A program made the translations under genes and the position numbers. Positions 15,241 through 25,900 of a DNA stretch of 32,256 nucleotides are shown piece by piece. The DNA lies in the NCBI GenBank assembly GCA_016342325.1, contig JAEINR010000070.1, positions 1 to 32,256 on the forward strand, given 5' to 3'. The notes under the pieces are model-generated. The model had not been told where the DNA came from. It worked only from the letters and a program-made list of their open reading frames with translations, and searched no databases. The stretch comes from Desulfobacterium sp. Its GTDB lineage: Bacteria > Desulfobacterota > Desulfobacteria > Desulfobacterales > Desulfobacteraceae. The number at the start of each line of letters is the position of its first letter. Within the stretch, counting starts at the first letter, position 1.

Positions 15241-16440
15241 ATGTTGAAAATGAAAAATAGAATGATAATGGTTTTTGTCTGTTGTGTGCTGGCATGTTCC
15301 GGCCTGTTTTCCGGTTCCGCCCTGGCCCTGGAAGCCGGTGGCGTTGATATTCACGGATTCGTGTCCCAGGGATTTATTTTCAGTGAAGATTATGAATACC
15401 TGACTAACAATTCCAAGAACGGAAGTTTTGAGTACAATGAAATTGGAATTAACTTCAGTAAAGACCTCTCAGACCGCCTTCGCCTGGGCATTCAGCTTTT
15501 CTCACGGGATCTGGGGGATGTAGGCAACAATAAGGTCACCGTTGATTGGGCCTATGGGGATTATCGTGTGAAAGACTGGTTGGGTATCCGGGCCGGGCGC
15601 ATCAAACTGCCCCTGGGGTTTTACAATGAAACCCGGGATATAGACATGCTCAGAACCAACGTTGTCATGCCCCAGTCCATTTATGCAGATTTACTCAGGG
15701 ATACCGTTATTGCTGCAAACGGTGTCGGATTATACGGAAATATAGATCTTTACGCCATGGGCAGCCTGGACTACCAGTTGGTCGCAGGCTCCATGAATAT
15801 CGAGAACGAAAACGGGTTTGAAAAATTTTTCAATGTCAGTTACAAAGGTATGTTTGTCATAGACGGCCATTCTGATTCAGAGATTACCTATGCCGGCGGG
15901 CTCAGATGGAATACCCCCTTGGACGGATTGAGCCTGGGAGTGTCCGCCCTGACCAATACCGTTGACAGTCCCGTATTGATCGGCGGGGCTTTGAAGGGGA
16001 AGAACTCCACGGACAATACCGCGTATACCGTGGGCGTTGAATACCTATGGGAAGATCTGACGGTTGCTGCCGAATATCAACAGTATCAAGTCGAATATAC
16101 CCTGACCTCGCCCATGGGCTCAGCAAAGGGAGATCAGACGACCGAAGGGTATTATCTGTCTGCCGCCTACCGGTTCACCGACCTATTCTCCCTGGGCGCC
16201 TACTATTCGGTCCTCTATATTGACAAGGACGATAAGAGCGGAGACAATTTTGCGTTTGCAAACGATGCCTGGGAAAAAGATCTGGCCTTGTCCCTCCGTT
16301 TCGATATCAACGATTACACCGCATTCAAGGTTGAGGGACACCATGTTGATGGTACGGCAAGGGTAAATGCCACTGACAACCCCATCCGCAGCGAAGATAA
16401 ATTCCTATATGGCGTGGCCAAGGTGACCTTCAGTTTTTAG
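15241..16440 (+). CDS. Outer-membrane porin-like beta-barrel protein, copy 2
   Basis: The protein has 399 residues, the same length as copy 1, with the same signal peptide (...SGLFSGSALA) and the same C-terminal KVTFSF. The first 190 residues differ at scattered positions only. The segment from about 195 to 320, which should include surface loops and pore-lining parts, is clearly diverged, and the end is conserved again. The frame is intact although the binding-protein gene before it is broken, suggesting selection keeps the porin. No sigma-54 promoter remains ahead of this copy; transcription may come through the REC-zinc-ribbon gene. Confidence 0.87.
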   Translation: MLKMKNRMIMVFVCCVLACSGLFSGSALALEAGGVDIHGFVSQGFIFSEDYEYLTNNSKNGSFEYNEIGINFSKDLSDRLRLGIQLFSRDLGDVGNNKVTVDWAYGDYRVKDWLGIRAGRIKLPLGFYNETRDIDMLRTNVVMPQSIYADLLRDTVIAANGVGLYGNIDLYAMGSLDYQLVAGSMNIENENGFEKFFNVSYKGMFVIDGHSDSEITYAGGLRWNTPLDGLSLGVSALTNTVDSPVLIGGALKGKNSTDNTAYTVGVEYLWEDLTVAAEYQQYQVEYTLTSPMGSAKGDQTTEGYYLSAAYRFTDLFSLGAYYSVLYIDKDDKSGDNFAFANDAWEKDLALSLRFDINDYTAFKVEGHHVDGTARVNATDNPIRSEDKFLYGVAKVTFSF

Positions 16441-16479
16441 CATCTGCCCTCCATCCAAGTAAAGTGCCTTAAAGTCTTT

Positions 16480-16517
16480 TTCCGGCTGTCTGTGTCTGCG
16501 GAGACCGACAGCCGGAA
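16480..16517 (+). terminator. Hairpin terminator after porin copy 2
   Basis: TTCCGGCTGTC and GACAGCCGGAA form an 11-bp perfect stem 40 nt after the stop, at the same spacing as behind porin copy 1. The stem is longer here, which argues it is maintained. It lacks a long T-run on its 3' side. Confidence 0.65.
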
Positions 16518-16749
16518 TATCCTTATGTTCACCTCTACCAATGCCACCCCCACTTCCTTTACCAGGAGTCCCACTTCAGCCCTGGACTCCAAGCCCCACC
16601 AGCGCCCGCGAGACCCCATGAAACCGTTTCTTACGCAACCGCCATCTTGGAGCACGTTTCAGGTGGACGATTTATCGTTTATACTTTTGTTGACAAAAAG
16701 CACCGGGTACCTTTCCTAATGATAAAATATTGAGAGGGTGGGTGAGCTC

Positions 16750-16793
16750 TTCCTATCCCTTGTATAGGCGGTGACTGCCTAAAGAGATAGGGA
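16750..16793 (+). ncRNA. Candidate structured RNA leader element
   Basis: TTCCTATC pairs with GATAGGGA, CTT with AAG, and TAGGC with GCCTA to make a nearly continuous hairpin with a 7-nt loop. It lies about 190 nt ahead of the kinase at 16985. It may be part of a 5' leader. No T-run follows, so it is not a simple terminator. Confidence 0.3.
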
Positions 16794-16984
16794 AATTATT
16801 GTCATCCCGGGGACGAAGTCATTCGGTTATTGACAAGTTGGCGTGAAAAAGAGAAATTAAAGAAGTGTTCGTTAAGGTGCTCTGCCTAGGGAGCGGCCAG
16901 GATTTTCATATTTTTAGAACATTTTCAGTATCGACAGGTTTCCCCAAGAGCCGTAAGCCCCATTGGGCATGAGAAAAAACAAAG

Positions 16985-19093
16985 ATGAACAGAGCGTTAA
17001 AAAATAAAGATAAAAAGCCGGTTAAAAAAACGATCCTGATTCTCGGGGCGTTATCGATGGCTGTGTTCATGCTCATCATGGTCCTAAGCGTGAAGGCCCG
17101 GCATGCCATGACCGAAAAGATAACGGACAGGGCAGACACCACGCTGTTGTTCTCCTTCCAGGTCACCGAGGATTTTTATGTCCGGTATACCATACTGTTT
17201 AAGGCATTATCCGGTATGGAAAGGGTAAGGGCCCATGAACATGAATCCGTGACCGGAATGCTTACCCGTATGAACGACCAGTTTCCGGAACTGGTGAACA
17301 TTGCTGCCGTGGACCGTGCCGGTAAATTCTTCGCTTCGGCCAGAGCGTTCGACCCGGAGCGTGCCCCTTCCATCAGCCACCTGGATTTTTTCAAAAAGCT
17401 TTCCAGGGGCGATGAGAGAGCGGTCATGAATCCCCATGTGGGTCCCATCAGCAAGGTCAAGGTAACGGGCGTCGTTGTGCCCATCGTCGATAACCAAGGC
17501 CGTTTTGACGGCCTTATCGGCTCTTCCATCCGGTTCTCGGCCCTTACGGATCTCTGGGAAAAAAAACTTGCTACCCCCGCCGGAGTTGACTTTGTCGCCG
17601 TTGATGCGAGGGGGATCATTCAGTTCACATCCCGGGCGCTTAAAGCGCATACGGGCAAGAGTGTGGATTCGGTTTCCTTTCTTGCACCTGCAGGTTCCGG
17701 CATGGTGCGTGTGATTGATGGACAATCATATTATATCGCACAAAAATACTCTCCTACCAGTACTCTCACCCTTTATGTGATTGCGCAACTGAAGGTATCT
17801 CCGGTTGATTTTATACGTGAAAACAAGATGTTGATGTTCTTGAATCTGCTTCTTTTGATGGTGCTGCTGCTGTTCATGGTGCATACCCGCAAATCAGCCA
17901 AACTGATGGCCGACATATCCGCCAGCGAGCGGAAATTCCACCGCCTTATGGATTCACTGCCCTCTATCCTGATCAGGGTGGATCACAATGGAAAAATACT
18001 GCACTGGAATAGCGTGGCGGAAAAGGCATCGCACCTGACGGAACAGGCTGCAAGGGGGATGTCGGTTGACCGGGTGTTCGGGCAACTCAAAGGAAGGATG
18101 GGTCTCATTGAAGAGGCATTGGAGAACAGAACGACCCGGAACGCTTTCAAGATCAAGAGAGAAATTAGCAACCACACGGTATATGAAGATATTTTCATTC
18201 ACCCCCAGCTATATACAGAAGAGCCCGGCGCCGTTATACGAATAGAAGATGTGACGGAAAGGGTGAAGATGGAGGAGATCATGGTGAAAACGGAAAAAAT
18301 CATGACCGTCGGTGGAATGGCTGCGGGAATGGCCCATGAGATCAACAACCCCCTTTCCGCGGTACTTCAAAATGCCCAGGTTCTTGAAAATCGCATGTTG
18401 AAAAATTCCGAGGTCAATAATAGGGCAGCAGCGGCAGCCGGAACTGATTTTGCGCTGATCCGGCAATACATGACCGGACGCAGGTTTCCCGATATGATCC
18501 GATCCATACGAAAATCCGCCGAGCGGGCAGCCGGAATTGTCTACAATATGCTCGATTTCAGCTATCAGAAAAGTCGCGGACTCAGCGGCTTTGATCTGAA
18601 TCACCTTGTGGAAACATCCATCGACCTTGCAGGCAAGGAGTATGATCTGAAGAAAAGATACTCTTTCAAAAGTATTCACATATCAAGGTCATTCACCAAA
18701 GACCTGCCCCAAGTCATCTGCAACAGTACGGAAATAGAGCAGGTGATCATTAACCTGTTGAAGAATGCCGCCCAAGCCTTTTACGAGGCAAAGATCACCG
18801 AAGCCGCCATTGGGCTTGCGACCCGGCAGGAAGGTGATCTCGCGGTGATCGAGGTAAGGGACAACGGCCCCGGAATGGAAGAGGACGTGCAGAAAAAAAT
18901 ATTCGATCCGTTTTTCACCACCAAGGCACCGGGTATCGGTACCGGGCTCGGTCTGTCCGTGTCCTATTATATCATCACCCAGAAGCATGGCGGAAAAATA
19001 GCGGTCGTCTCGTCCCCTGGCAAAGGAACCTGCTTTACCATCAAAATCCCCTTTGATCCCGTAGACATAGAGGATGGGACCAACGCCCCATGA
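16985..19093 (+). CDS. Cache-PAS sensor histidine kinase
   Basis: The 702-residue kinase has a first membrane helix (about 16-36), a periplasmic sensor domain of the double-Cache type (about 40-275), a second membrane helix (about 281-300), a PAS domain (about 313-425), a phospho-acceptor domain with His 451 in [17 protein letters not shown], and an ATPase domain with [24 protein letters not shown] and GTGLGLSVS. It has no receiver domain and no regulator beside it, so its partner is unknown. The ribosome-binding site before the ATG is weak. It follows a long leader region and precedes an unrelated small secreted protein. Confidence 0.93.
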   Translation: MNRALKNKDKKPVKKTILILGALSMAVFMLIMVLSVKARHAMTEKITDRADTTLLFSFQVTEDFYVRYTILFKALSGMERVRAHEHESVTGMLTRMNDQFPELVNIAAVDRAGKFFASARAFDPERAPSISHLDFFKKLSRGDERAVMNPHVGPISKVKVTGVVVPIVDNQGRFDGLIGSSIRFSALTDLWEKKLATPAGVDFVAVDARGIIQFTSRALKAHTGKSVDSVSFLAPAGSGMVRVIDGQSYYIAQKYSPTSTLTLYVIAQLKVSPVDFIRENKMLMFLNLLLLMVLLLFMVHTRKSAKLMADISASERKFHRLMDSLPSILIRVDHNGKILHWNSVAEKASHLTEQAARGMSVDRVFGQLKGRMGLIEEALENRTTRNAFKIKREISNHTVYEDIFIHPQLYTEEPGAVIRIEDVTERVKMEEIMVKTEKIMTVGGMAAGMAHEINNPLSAVLQNAQVLENRMLKNSEVNNRAAAAAGTDFALIRQYMTGRRFPDMIRSIRKSAERAAGIVYNMLDFSYQKSRGLSGFDLNHLVETSIDLAGKEYDLKKRYSFKSIHISRSFTKDLPQVICNSTEIEQVIINLLKNAAQAFYEAKITEAAIGLATRQEGDLAVIEVRDNGPGMEEDVQKKIFDPFFTTKAPGIGTGLGLSVSYYIITQKHGGKIAVVSSPGKGTCFTIKIPFDPVDIEDGTNAP

Positions 19094-19205
19094 ACTTCCG
19101 GGATAGGCAGGAATGTCTACGGGTCTGTCTGACTCCGAAATTTGAGAAAACAGTAACAGTCACTGATAGTAATAAACATGTCGTTGAGGAAAGGAGGAAC
19201 AAGCC

Positions 19206-19796
19206 ATGAAACAGTTATGGACGATTATTTGCTACGTCGTTATTGTCTGGAGCAGCACAACAAATGGTTTCTGTGGAACTGTTGACACAACCGATATCGG
19301 AGAAGGTTTTTCAGGTATAAAATGGGGCACAGACATTAAAGATCTGCAAACGTTTGAAAAAGCATATACAAAAGATAATGTTGATTTTTATCTAAACCCT
19401 GACAAAGCGTACTCCCTTGAGAAGGGTACCCCCGTGACTGTTCTTTATGGTTTTTCCGCCAATAAGCTTTTTGCCGTGTACATCGACCTTGAAACCATGG
19501 AGATATATGGCAAGGTAAATCGCTACATCCGTAAAAAATACGGAGACTTTCCAGACAAGTCCTACTCTTCAAAGACAAATCAGGTCATAAAAAAATGGAA
19601 GTATAAAGATGTTAAGATCAAACTGAAGCTGAACAATGAGTCGTTACAAATGAAGCTTGCAATCTACTACCTTCCGCTGTCTCTCCAGGTCAGTGAAGAG
19701 ATGCAGGAAACATTCCCAAAAACCAGGGTTGAGTTTCTTCCCACCCTTAAGACAAAGAAAAAACCAAAGCAACTTTTTCCCCTGTTGTCGTTTTAA
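19206..19796 (+). CDS. Secreted hypothetical protein
   Basis: The 196-residue protein has an N-terminal signal peptide (about residues 1-24, hydrophobic core WTIICYVVIVW). The mature part starts near GFSGIKWGTDIKDLQTFEK, a pattern I know only from uncharacterised secreted proteins. It is predicted to mix strands and helices, is Lys-rich at the C-terminus, and has no catalytic motif that I recognise. An excellent AAAGGAGG site precedes the ATG. It lies 112 nt after the kinase and about 100 nt before the Cache-PAS protein, so it could be a periplasmic partner of either. That is inference. Confidence 0.8.
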   Translation: MKQLWTIICYVVIVWSSTTNGFCGTVDTTDIGEGFSGIKWGTDIKDLQTFEKAYTKDNVDFYLNPDKAYSLEKGTPVTVLYGFSANKLFAVYIDLETMEIYGKVNRYIRKKYGDFPDKSYSSKTNQVIKKWKYKDVKIKLKLNNESLQMKLAIYYLPLSLQVSEEMQETFPKTRVEFLPTLKTKKKPKQLFPLLSF

Positions 19797-19894
19797 AACA
19801 ATGGATGATTCCTGCACAGATTTCTCCAATGGCTCCGACATCCATCGCAACACAGGGGGCCTCCTGGCAAAGGATTTTGGACGACTGAATAAGG

Positions 19895-21835
19895 GTGAGG
19901 CGGACAAGATTGTTACAAACTAAAGGTAAAAAATTAAGCTTTGGGACTACCCTGATCTCAATATTTGTCATTCTTATTGTAGTGACAGCAGGACTGATTG
20001 GCTATATCTCTTTTCGTAATGGAGAGAAAGCAGCTAAAAACATGGCCAATCAAATTCAAAATTCGATTCAATATCGTATTGAGCAAGACCTGAACAATTT
20101 TTTAGCAAAGCCCCACGCATTCAATCAAATTAATGCCGATGCAATCCGAAGTGGTCTGGTCGGCCCACGGGATTTGGTTGACTTGCGAATGCAGTTTCTT
20201 CATCAGATTAAGGCTGTTGACTCGATGATATCATGCGCCTTTGGGTCGGAAGCAGGCGATTTTACCTCCGCCGGACGCCGAAGCGAAGGAGGCTTTGATA
20301 CGGCAATGGCTGATAAGAGGCTGGACAACAATTATTATGTTTCCCTGCTGGATGAACAGGGCGATCCTGCTGAAGTTATCAAGGTGGTGGAAGATTATCA
20401 TCCACGTCCACGCCCCTGGTATCAAGCAGCGATTAAGGCAAACGGTCCGACCTGGAGTCCTGTTTATGTTTGGGCGTCCCAAAGAAATATCGGCATCTCG
20501 GCGGTGCAGCCGGTTTACCATAACACTGGAGAGTTGTTGGGGGTGCAATTATCGGCATTATCATTGGAAGATATCGGGCAATTTTTACAAAATATCAGTG
20601 TTGAAAACACCGTGCAAATCTTCATCATTGAGCGGTCTGGTTTGTTGGTGGCATCGTCCATGTCAGTGTCGTTGTTACAAGAGAATGTGAACGAGTCCGA
20701 AGTTCGGTTGCAGCGAGTGTCAGCCATCCACAGTACAAATCCTTTAATTCGGGAAACGACGAACTATCTGAACGAGCAATTTACAGGTATTGATCATATT
20801 TCAAATAAACAGCGGATGGAAATTGAGGTTGAAGGGGTGAGATATTTTTCAAGCGTTACCCCCTTTGCTGATGAACATGGTTTAGATTGGCTGATTATCA
20901 TTGATATTCCAGAATCGATTTTAATGGGTGCAGTGGAAGCGAATGCTCGCTCTACAATATTCCTAGGATTGAGTATCCTGGCCGGGACACTTATTTTGGG
21001 TATAGGACTAACCCGGAGGATAACGCGCCCGATTATCTATTTGACAAACTCGCTTAAAAGCTTCGCCAATGGTGAACTGGATACGTTTGTCGATATGGAC
21101 AGGTCAGATGAAATCGGGGAGTTGGCAGCGGGCTTTAACAAAATGGCCAAACAAATAAAGGATTCTTTTGAGATTATTGAAAAAAAAGTGCAGGAGCGCA
21201 CAGCTGCATTATCAGAGGCAAACATAGCTTTACAGGACAGTGAGAATAGATACCGCAGTCTTTCCGATGCAGCGTTTGAGGGGATCGTTATTACTGCAAA
21301 AGGCAAAATCCTTGAGGCCAATGATACATTTTGCGAAATGCTCGGCTACCAATCCTCAGAGCTTGTTGATAAAGCGGCCACCGATCTTGTCCCTCTTGAA
21401 AAAAGGGAATATGTGAATAGTAAAATGCAGTACGGTTTTGAACAACCTTATGAGTCAAGCTTTTTAAGAAAAGACGGTTCCACTTTCCCTGCAGAAGTTC
21501 ATGCCAAGATGTTTCTATATAAGGGGCAGTTGGTCAGGGTTTCGGCAATTCGTGATATTTCAGAGCATAAGAAGGCTAAGGAAGAACGGGAAAAAATCAT
21601 TAACGAACTTCAGATGACATTAGCAGAAGTCAATACATTAAGAGGCATAATACCGATCTGTGCATCCTGTAAAAAAATACGTGATGATAAAGGGTACTGG
21701 AATCAAGTGGAAACATACATCGAAAAATTTTTTGATGCTAGGTTTTCCCATGGAATGTGTGAAGAATGTGAAGAAAAGTATTATGGCGATCAGGAGTGGT
21801 TTAAAAAAGTTAAAAGAAACCGAAAAAAAGAGTAA
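19895..21835 (+). CDS. Cache-HAMP-PAS receptor ending in CKKIRDD zinc module
   Basis: The 646-residue protein has a membrane helix (about 17-38), a double-Cache sensor domain (about 45-345, with the PWYQAA motif at about 174-179), a second helix (about 352-373), HAMP (about 374-427), PAS (about 450-560), a short coiled coil, and the C-terminal module. The module contains IIPICASCKKIRDDKGYW and MCEEC with Cys 589, 592, 622 and 625. There is no kinase, cyclase or chemotaxis domain, so the four-Cys module is the only visible output. The start is uncertain: GTG 19895, or a TTG 15 nt later; both have weak sites. It converges on the diguanylate cyclase gene. Confidence 0.88.
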   Translation: MRRTRLLQTKGKKLSFGTTLISIFVILIVVTAGLIGYISFRNGEKAAKNMANQIQNSIQYRIEQDLNNFLAKPHAFNQINADAIRSGLVGPRDLVDLRMQFLHQIKAVDSMISCAFGSEAGDFTSAGRRSEGGFDTAMADKRLDNNYYVSLLDEQGDPAEVIKVVEDYHPRPRPWYQAAIKANGPTWSPVYVWASQRNIGISAVQPVYHNTGELLGVQLSALSLEDIGQFLQNISVENTVQIFIIERSGLLVASSMSVSLLQENVNESEVRLQRVSAIHSTNPLIRETTNYLNEQFTGIDHISNKQRMEIEVEGVRYFSSVTPFADEHGLDWLIIIDIPESILMGAVEANARSTIFLGLSILAGTLILGIGLTRRITRPIIYLTNSLKSFANGELDTFVDMDRSDEIGELAAGFNKMAKQIKDSFEIIEKKVQERTAALSEANIALQDSENRYRSLSDAAFEGIVITAKGKILEANDTFCEMLGYQSSELVDKAATDLVPLEKREYVNSKMQYGFEQPYESSFLRKDGSTFPAEVHAKMFLYKGQLVRVSAIRDISEHKKAKEEREKIINELQMTLAEVNTLRGIIPICASCKKIRDDKGYWNQVETYIEKFFDARFSHGMCEECEEKYYGDQEWFKKVKRNRKKE

Positions 21836-21977
21836 AAACCATCCCCATGGCCCCAACACTTGCCACAGGCAACCCAGCGAGGTTTTCCACGGTCTCCGTT
21901 CTTCCATGGGTTGACCTGGCCGGGGTTGGACTGCTCCTCTTCAAACACGAAGGCATAACCGGTTAATACTTTTGACT

Positions 21978-22910
21978 TCAAACGTCTTTGAAATCAACGG
22001 CCACTAACTGGTTTCGACCCATTTCCTTTGCTTTGTACATCATCTTATCCGCCGCCATGACGATCTCCATGGGAGATTCACACTCGGTCTTCGGGTAAAT
22101 GGTGGCAGCCCCCAGGCTGATGGTGACGCGATCTGAAACAGGTGAAAATTCATGGATGATATTCAGGTCTTCCACTGCTTGTTTCATGGCAAGACCAACC
22201 GTTTCAGCCCCTTTTGAATCCGCATCCGACAGAATAACCACAAATTCTTCACCACCGTACCGGGCAATAAAGTCATAGGGTCTGTTCAAACATTTTTGAA
22301 GGGCCTTGACCACTTTCTTAAGACAGGTGTCGCCAATCGCATGGCCGTAGTTGTCGTTGTACTGCTTGAACTGATCCACATCCATGAGGATCACCGACAG
22401 GGGGTATTGGTATCTGCGGGCGCGTTTAAACTCCTGGACGATCATTTCATCCAGTTTACGGCGATTCGGAATATTCGTGAGCCCGTCCAGGGAGGCGAGC
22501 TGCTCCAACATATCGGTCTTTACCTTCAGATTGATATGGGCTTGAACCCTGGCTTTCACGATGGGGGGGTGAAATGGTTTGGTGATGTAGTCCACGGCAC
22601 CGAGCCTGAACCCCTTGGTTTCATCCATGACTTCGGAAACCGCGGTTACAAAAATCACCGGAATATTCCGGGTGTTGTCGTTCTCCTTCAGCTGTCGGCA
22701 GACCTCATACCCGTCGATTCCCGGCATTATGATATCCAAAAGAATGAGGTCCGGTCGGTGCTCTTTTGAAGCCGCCACTTCCAGGGCTCTTGCCCCATTG
22801 GTTGCAGAGACGATCTTGTACTCATCTTTTAAGGTTTCCATGAGAATTTTAATGTTATCCGGTGTATCATCCACAATAAGCAGGGTATGCATCTCTTCTC
22901 GATCCATCAT
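21978..22910 (-). CDS. Response regulator diguanylate cyclase (REC-GGDEF)
   Basis: The 310-residue protein has a receiver domain (phospho-Asp 59 in LILLDIIMPGIDGYEV, Lys in YITKPF) joined by a helix to a GGDEF domain with the active-site signature GGEEF (219-223). The inhibitory-site motif RxxD (Arg 210 to Asp 213) is present, so product inhibition by c-di-GMP is expected. It should make c-di-GMP from GTP when phosphorylated. AAGGAG lies 9 nt before the ATG. It follows the hybrid kinase by 14 nt, so the kinase most likely phosphorylates it via its Hpt domain. Confidence 0.95.
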   Translation of the reverse strand: MMDREEMHTLLIVDDTPDNIKILMETLKDEYKIVSATNGARALEVAASKEHRPDLILLDIIMPGIDGYEVCRQLKENDNTRNIPVIFVTAVSEVMDETKGFRLGAVDYITKPFHPPIVKARVQAHINLKVKTDMLEQLASLDGLTNIPNRRKLDEMIVQEFKRARRYQYPLSVILMDVDQFKQYNDNYGHAIGDTCLKKVVKALQKCLNRPYDFIARYGGEEFVVILSDADSKGAETVGLAMKQAVEDLNIIHEFSPVSDRVTISLGAATIYPKTECESPMEIVMAADKMMYKAKEMGRNQLVAVDFKDV

Positions 22911-22924
22911 GTTAAAGCGACTCC

Positions 22925-25900
22925 TTATTCAGCACTTTCGATTTGCTGAATTATTTCAGACAGGGTGTTTGATGCGTTATCAGTATCAAAATTGTCCACC
23001 TGTTCTTTTAATCTTTTATAGTGTTCACCCATGGGCGATGCCCCGATCAGGGGGGCCAGTGCCCCTATCGTATCCATGGCAGCGATCAGATCGGATTCCA
23101 AAAGGTCTGCAAGGTCCTTGAGAAGCGGCAATGCCGTTTTAAAATCCACCGCATCATCCGGACCCAGTCTGTGATCCGTTTCTTCCGGATGCCCGTCATC
23201 AAGCTGTGGGAGACCTTCCATGACAACCTTGATCGTGTCACCAAACGCCTGGGACAGCCCATTGAATTCTTCTGCTTTTCCCTGGAGAATACTCGATTCC
23301 AGGGCACTTGCCGAGGTATAAACATGGGTGGCACCGAGGTTGCCCCCCACCCCCTTGACTGTGTGCACCAGACGCCCGGCGGTTTCATAATTTCTCATTT
23401 TCAGTTCCCGGACGACCTCTGCTGCAACATCGGCATATTTCTCCCTGAAACTCCGGAGGAGATCCCTGTAAAGTTTTCTGTTACCCGCCACCCTTTTAAG
23501 ACCCGCATCCATGTCTATGCCGGGAATGCTCTCCGGTAAAATCACCACATCCCCAAGGGAGGCAGGGGCTTTTTCAGGACGTGCCAGTGCATCCGTTTTA
23601 ATGATGCGATCTTTTTGGGAAATCCACTTGATCAGTTTAGCGTAGAGATCCGGTGGGTCGATGGGTTTGGGAATATAATCGTTCATGCCGGCCTGGAGAC
23701 ATCTTTCCCGTTCTCCCACCATGGCGTGGGCAGTCATGGCAATGATCGGTATATCCACCTTCATCTCCCGCAACCTGCGGGTGGCTTCATATCCGTCCAT
23801 TTTCGGCATCTGAATATCCATGAAAATGATCTGAAAATCCGCTTTATCAACAGCGGTAAGACTCTCCTCGCCGTTGTTTGCAACCGTTACGTCAACGTCT
23901 GCCTGCTTTAAAAGTTCCATGGCGACCTGCTGGTTGATCTCATTGTCTTCCACCAATAGGATATTGGCATGTCCCAGGGCCTTGAGAGCAGTCAGTTCAT
24001 CACGTTGAGGTTCCATGGGCCCGGATAGTGTAGCCCCCTGCTTGTTCACCACATCCATAATCACATCAAAGATCATGGATGCATTTACCGGCTTGATAAG
24101 AAACCCGTCGGCCCCCACATCCTTTGCCTGTTCCATGACTTCCTGGCGACCATAGGCCGTGGCCAGAATGATGGATGGTTTGACGGCTGCCAGTTGTACA
24201 TCCCGGTTGATCTCCCGGGTGGCCTCGATCCCGTCCATTCCTGGCATCTTCCAATCCATCAGAACGATATCGTAGGGCCTGTTTTCCTTTGCGGCCACCC
24301 GGAGTTCCGATATCGCCTCCTTGGCAGACGCTGCCTGGGAGACCGATGTGTAGGTGATCAGCATATCCTCGAATATGGTCCTGGAGGTTGGGTTGTCATC
24401 CACGATGAGAATTTTCAGTTTGCTGAAATTCTCCGGTAGTTTCCGGACCTTCTCTTTTTTATCGGTCTGGAGTCCAAGGCTCGCCGTAAAGGTGAAGGTG
24501 CTTCCCTTGCCGGATTCACTTTCCACAAAGATCTTTCCACCCATCATTTCCGTCAGGCGTTTGCAAATGGTCAATCCAAGTCCAGTTCCCCCGTATTTTC
24601 GAGTGGTGGACGAGTCCGCCTGGGTAAACCGCTGGAACAGGCCATCTTGTTCCTCTTTTGAAAGCCCAATTCCTGAATCCTCAATTGAAAATTTCAGCAT
24701 GGTTTGGCTTGAGTCTGCTGCCGGCGCTTCGTCAGCCATCTCTATTCTGATTACAATTTCGCCTGAATCTGTGAATTTCACGGCATTGGAGCTCAGGTTC
24801 ACCAGAACCTGGCCGAGCCTTAAGGGGTCTCCCACAAGAAAATTCGGCACCTTGTGGTCGACGCTGATCAGAAACTCCACATCCTTTTCATGGGCCTTGA
24901 TGCTCACAGTGTTCGACAGGGAGGTTAAGACCTCGTCCAGGCTGAAAGCCACATACTCCATCTGGAGTTTTCCCGCCTCAATCTTGGAGAAATCCAGGAT
25001 ATCGTTGATGATCCGAAGCAGGGAGTGGGACGAGGTTTCAATGCTCTTCATGTAATCGTACTGCTTTCCGGTCAGCTTCGTATTCAGGATCAGGTAGGTC
25101 AGCCCGATAATGGCATTCATGGGCGTGCGTATCTCATGACTCATATTGGCCAGGAAATCACTTTTGGTTTGAGTGGCTGCTTCGGCCGCCTCTTTTTCTA
25201 TTCTCAAGGCTTCGGTTCGTTTTCTTTCGGAAATATCCTCCAGGGCGCCTTCGAAAAACAGAAGATTATTTGAATTGTCGAATTTTCTCCGGGCATTGAT
25301 GGAAACATCGATCATTGATCCATCCTTGCGATAGATCTTCGTCTCAAACCCCTTGACAATTTTGTGGGTTTCGAGGATTTTTTTAAGATTTTCACGGTCA
25401 GTTGCATCCACATAGAGTTGCGCCTCCATGTTCGTGATACCGGTGAGGGCATCTTCGACGGTATCGTATCCCAGAATCTGGGCAAAGGCGGGATTGGCCG
25501 TCAGCAACTCCCCTGCCGGGGTCGTCTGAAAGATCCCTTCCATGGCATTTTCAAAGATTCCCCGGTAATTCTGCTCCGCCTTGGTCAAGTGAATATTTTT
25601 TTCCTGGATCTCCTGGATTTTTCCACGGACCGCATCCCGCATATGGGCAAAACTGACGGCCAGGCTGCCCAGCTCGTCCTTTCCGGTCACGCTGATCTCC
25701 TGGTTCAGGTTTCCATTGGCAATCTCAGATGCCGCCCGGGTAAGCTCCAGAATCGGGCGCGTCAAACGGGTAACAAGGAACCAGGAAATCAGGATCACAC
25801 CCAGTACGATGGACAGGGAAAGCCAGGCCAGCACCTTAATGGTTTCCTTGATTTTCAAGGTTGTTGCCGCCTGGGGAATCTTCACGGAAATATACCCCAC

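Larger units (their letters stand above)
16441..16984. other. Long intergenic region with structured leader
   Basis: This 544-nt region has no gene with a credible start and protein character. It holds the terminator hairpin of porin copy 2 (16480-16517) and a strong nested hairpin (16750-16793), then about 190 nt to the next kinase start. I see no match to a known riboswitch consensus. Confidence 0.6.

Noticed and set aside
16437-16719. Two small opposing open frames after porin copy 2
   Set aside because: Both run through the terminator hairpin, have no ribosome-binding site and have no recognisable protein features.
16740-16984. c-di-GMP (GEMM) or other known riboswitch before the kinase at 16985
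   Set aside because: The conserved GEMM core sequences are absent and the hairpins do not match any consensus I know, so only a generic structured leader is reported.
24354-25055. Long plus-strand frames opposite the hybrid kinase (24354-25055 and 25364-26101)
   Set aside because: They are antisense shadows of the kinase, which has all expected motifs in its own frame.
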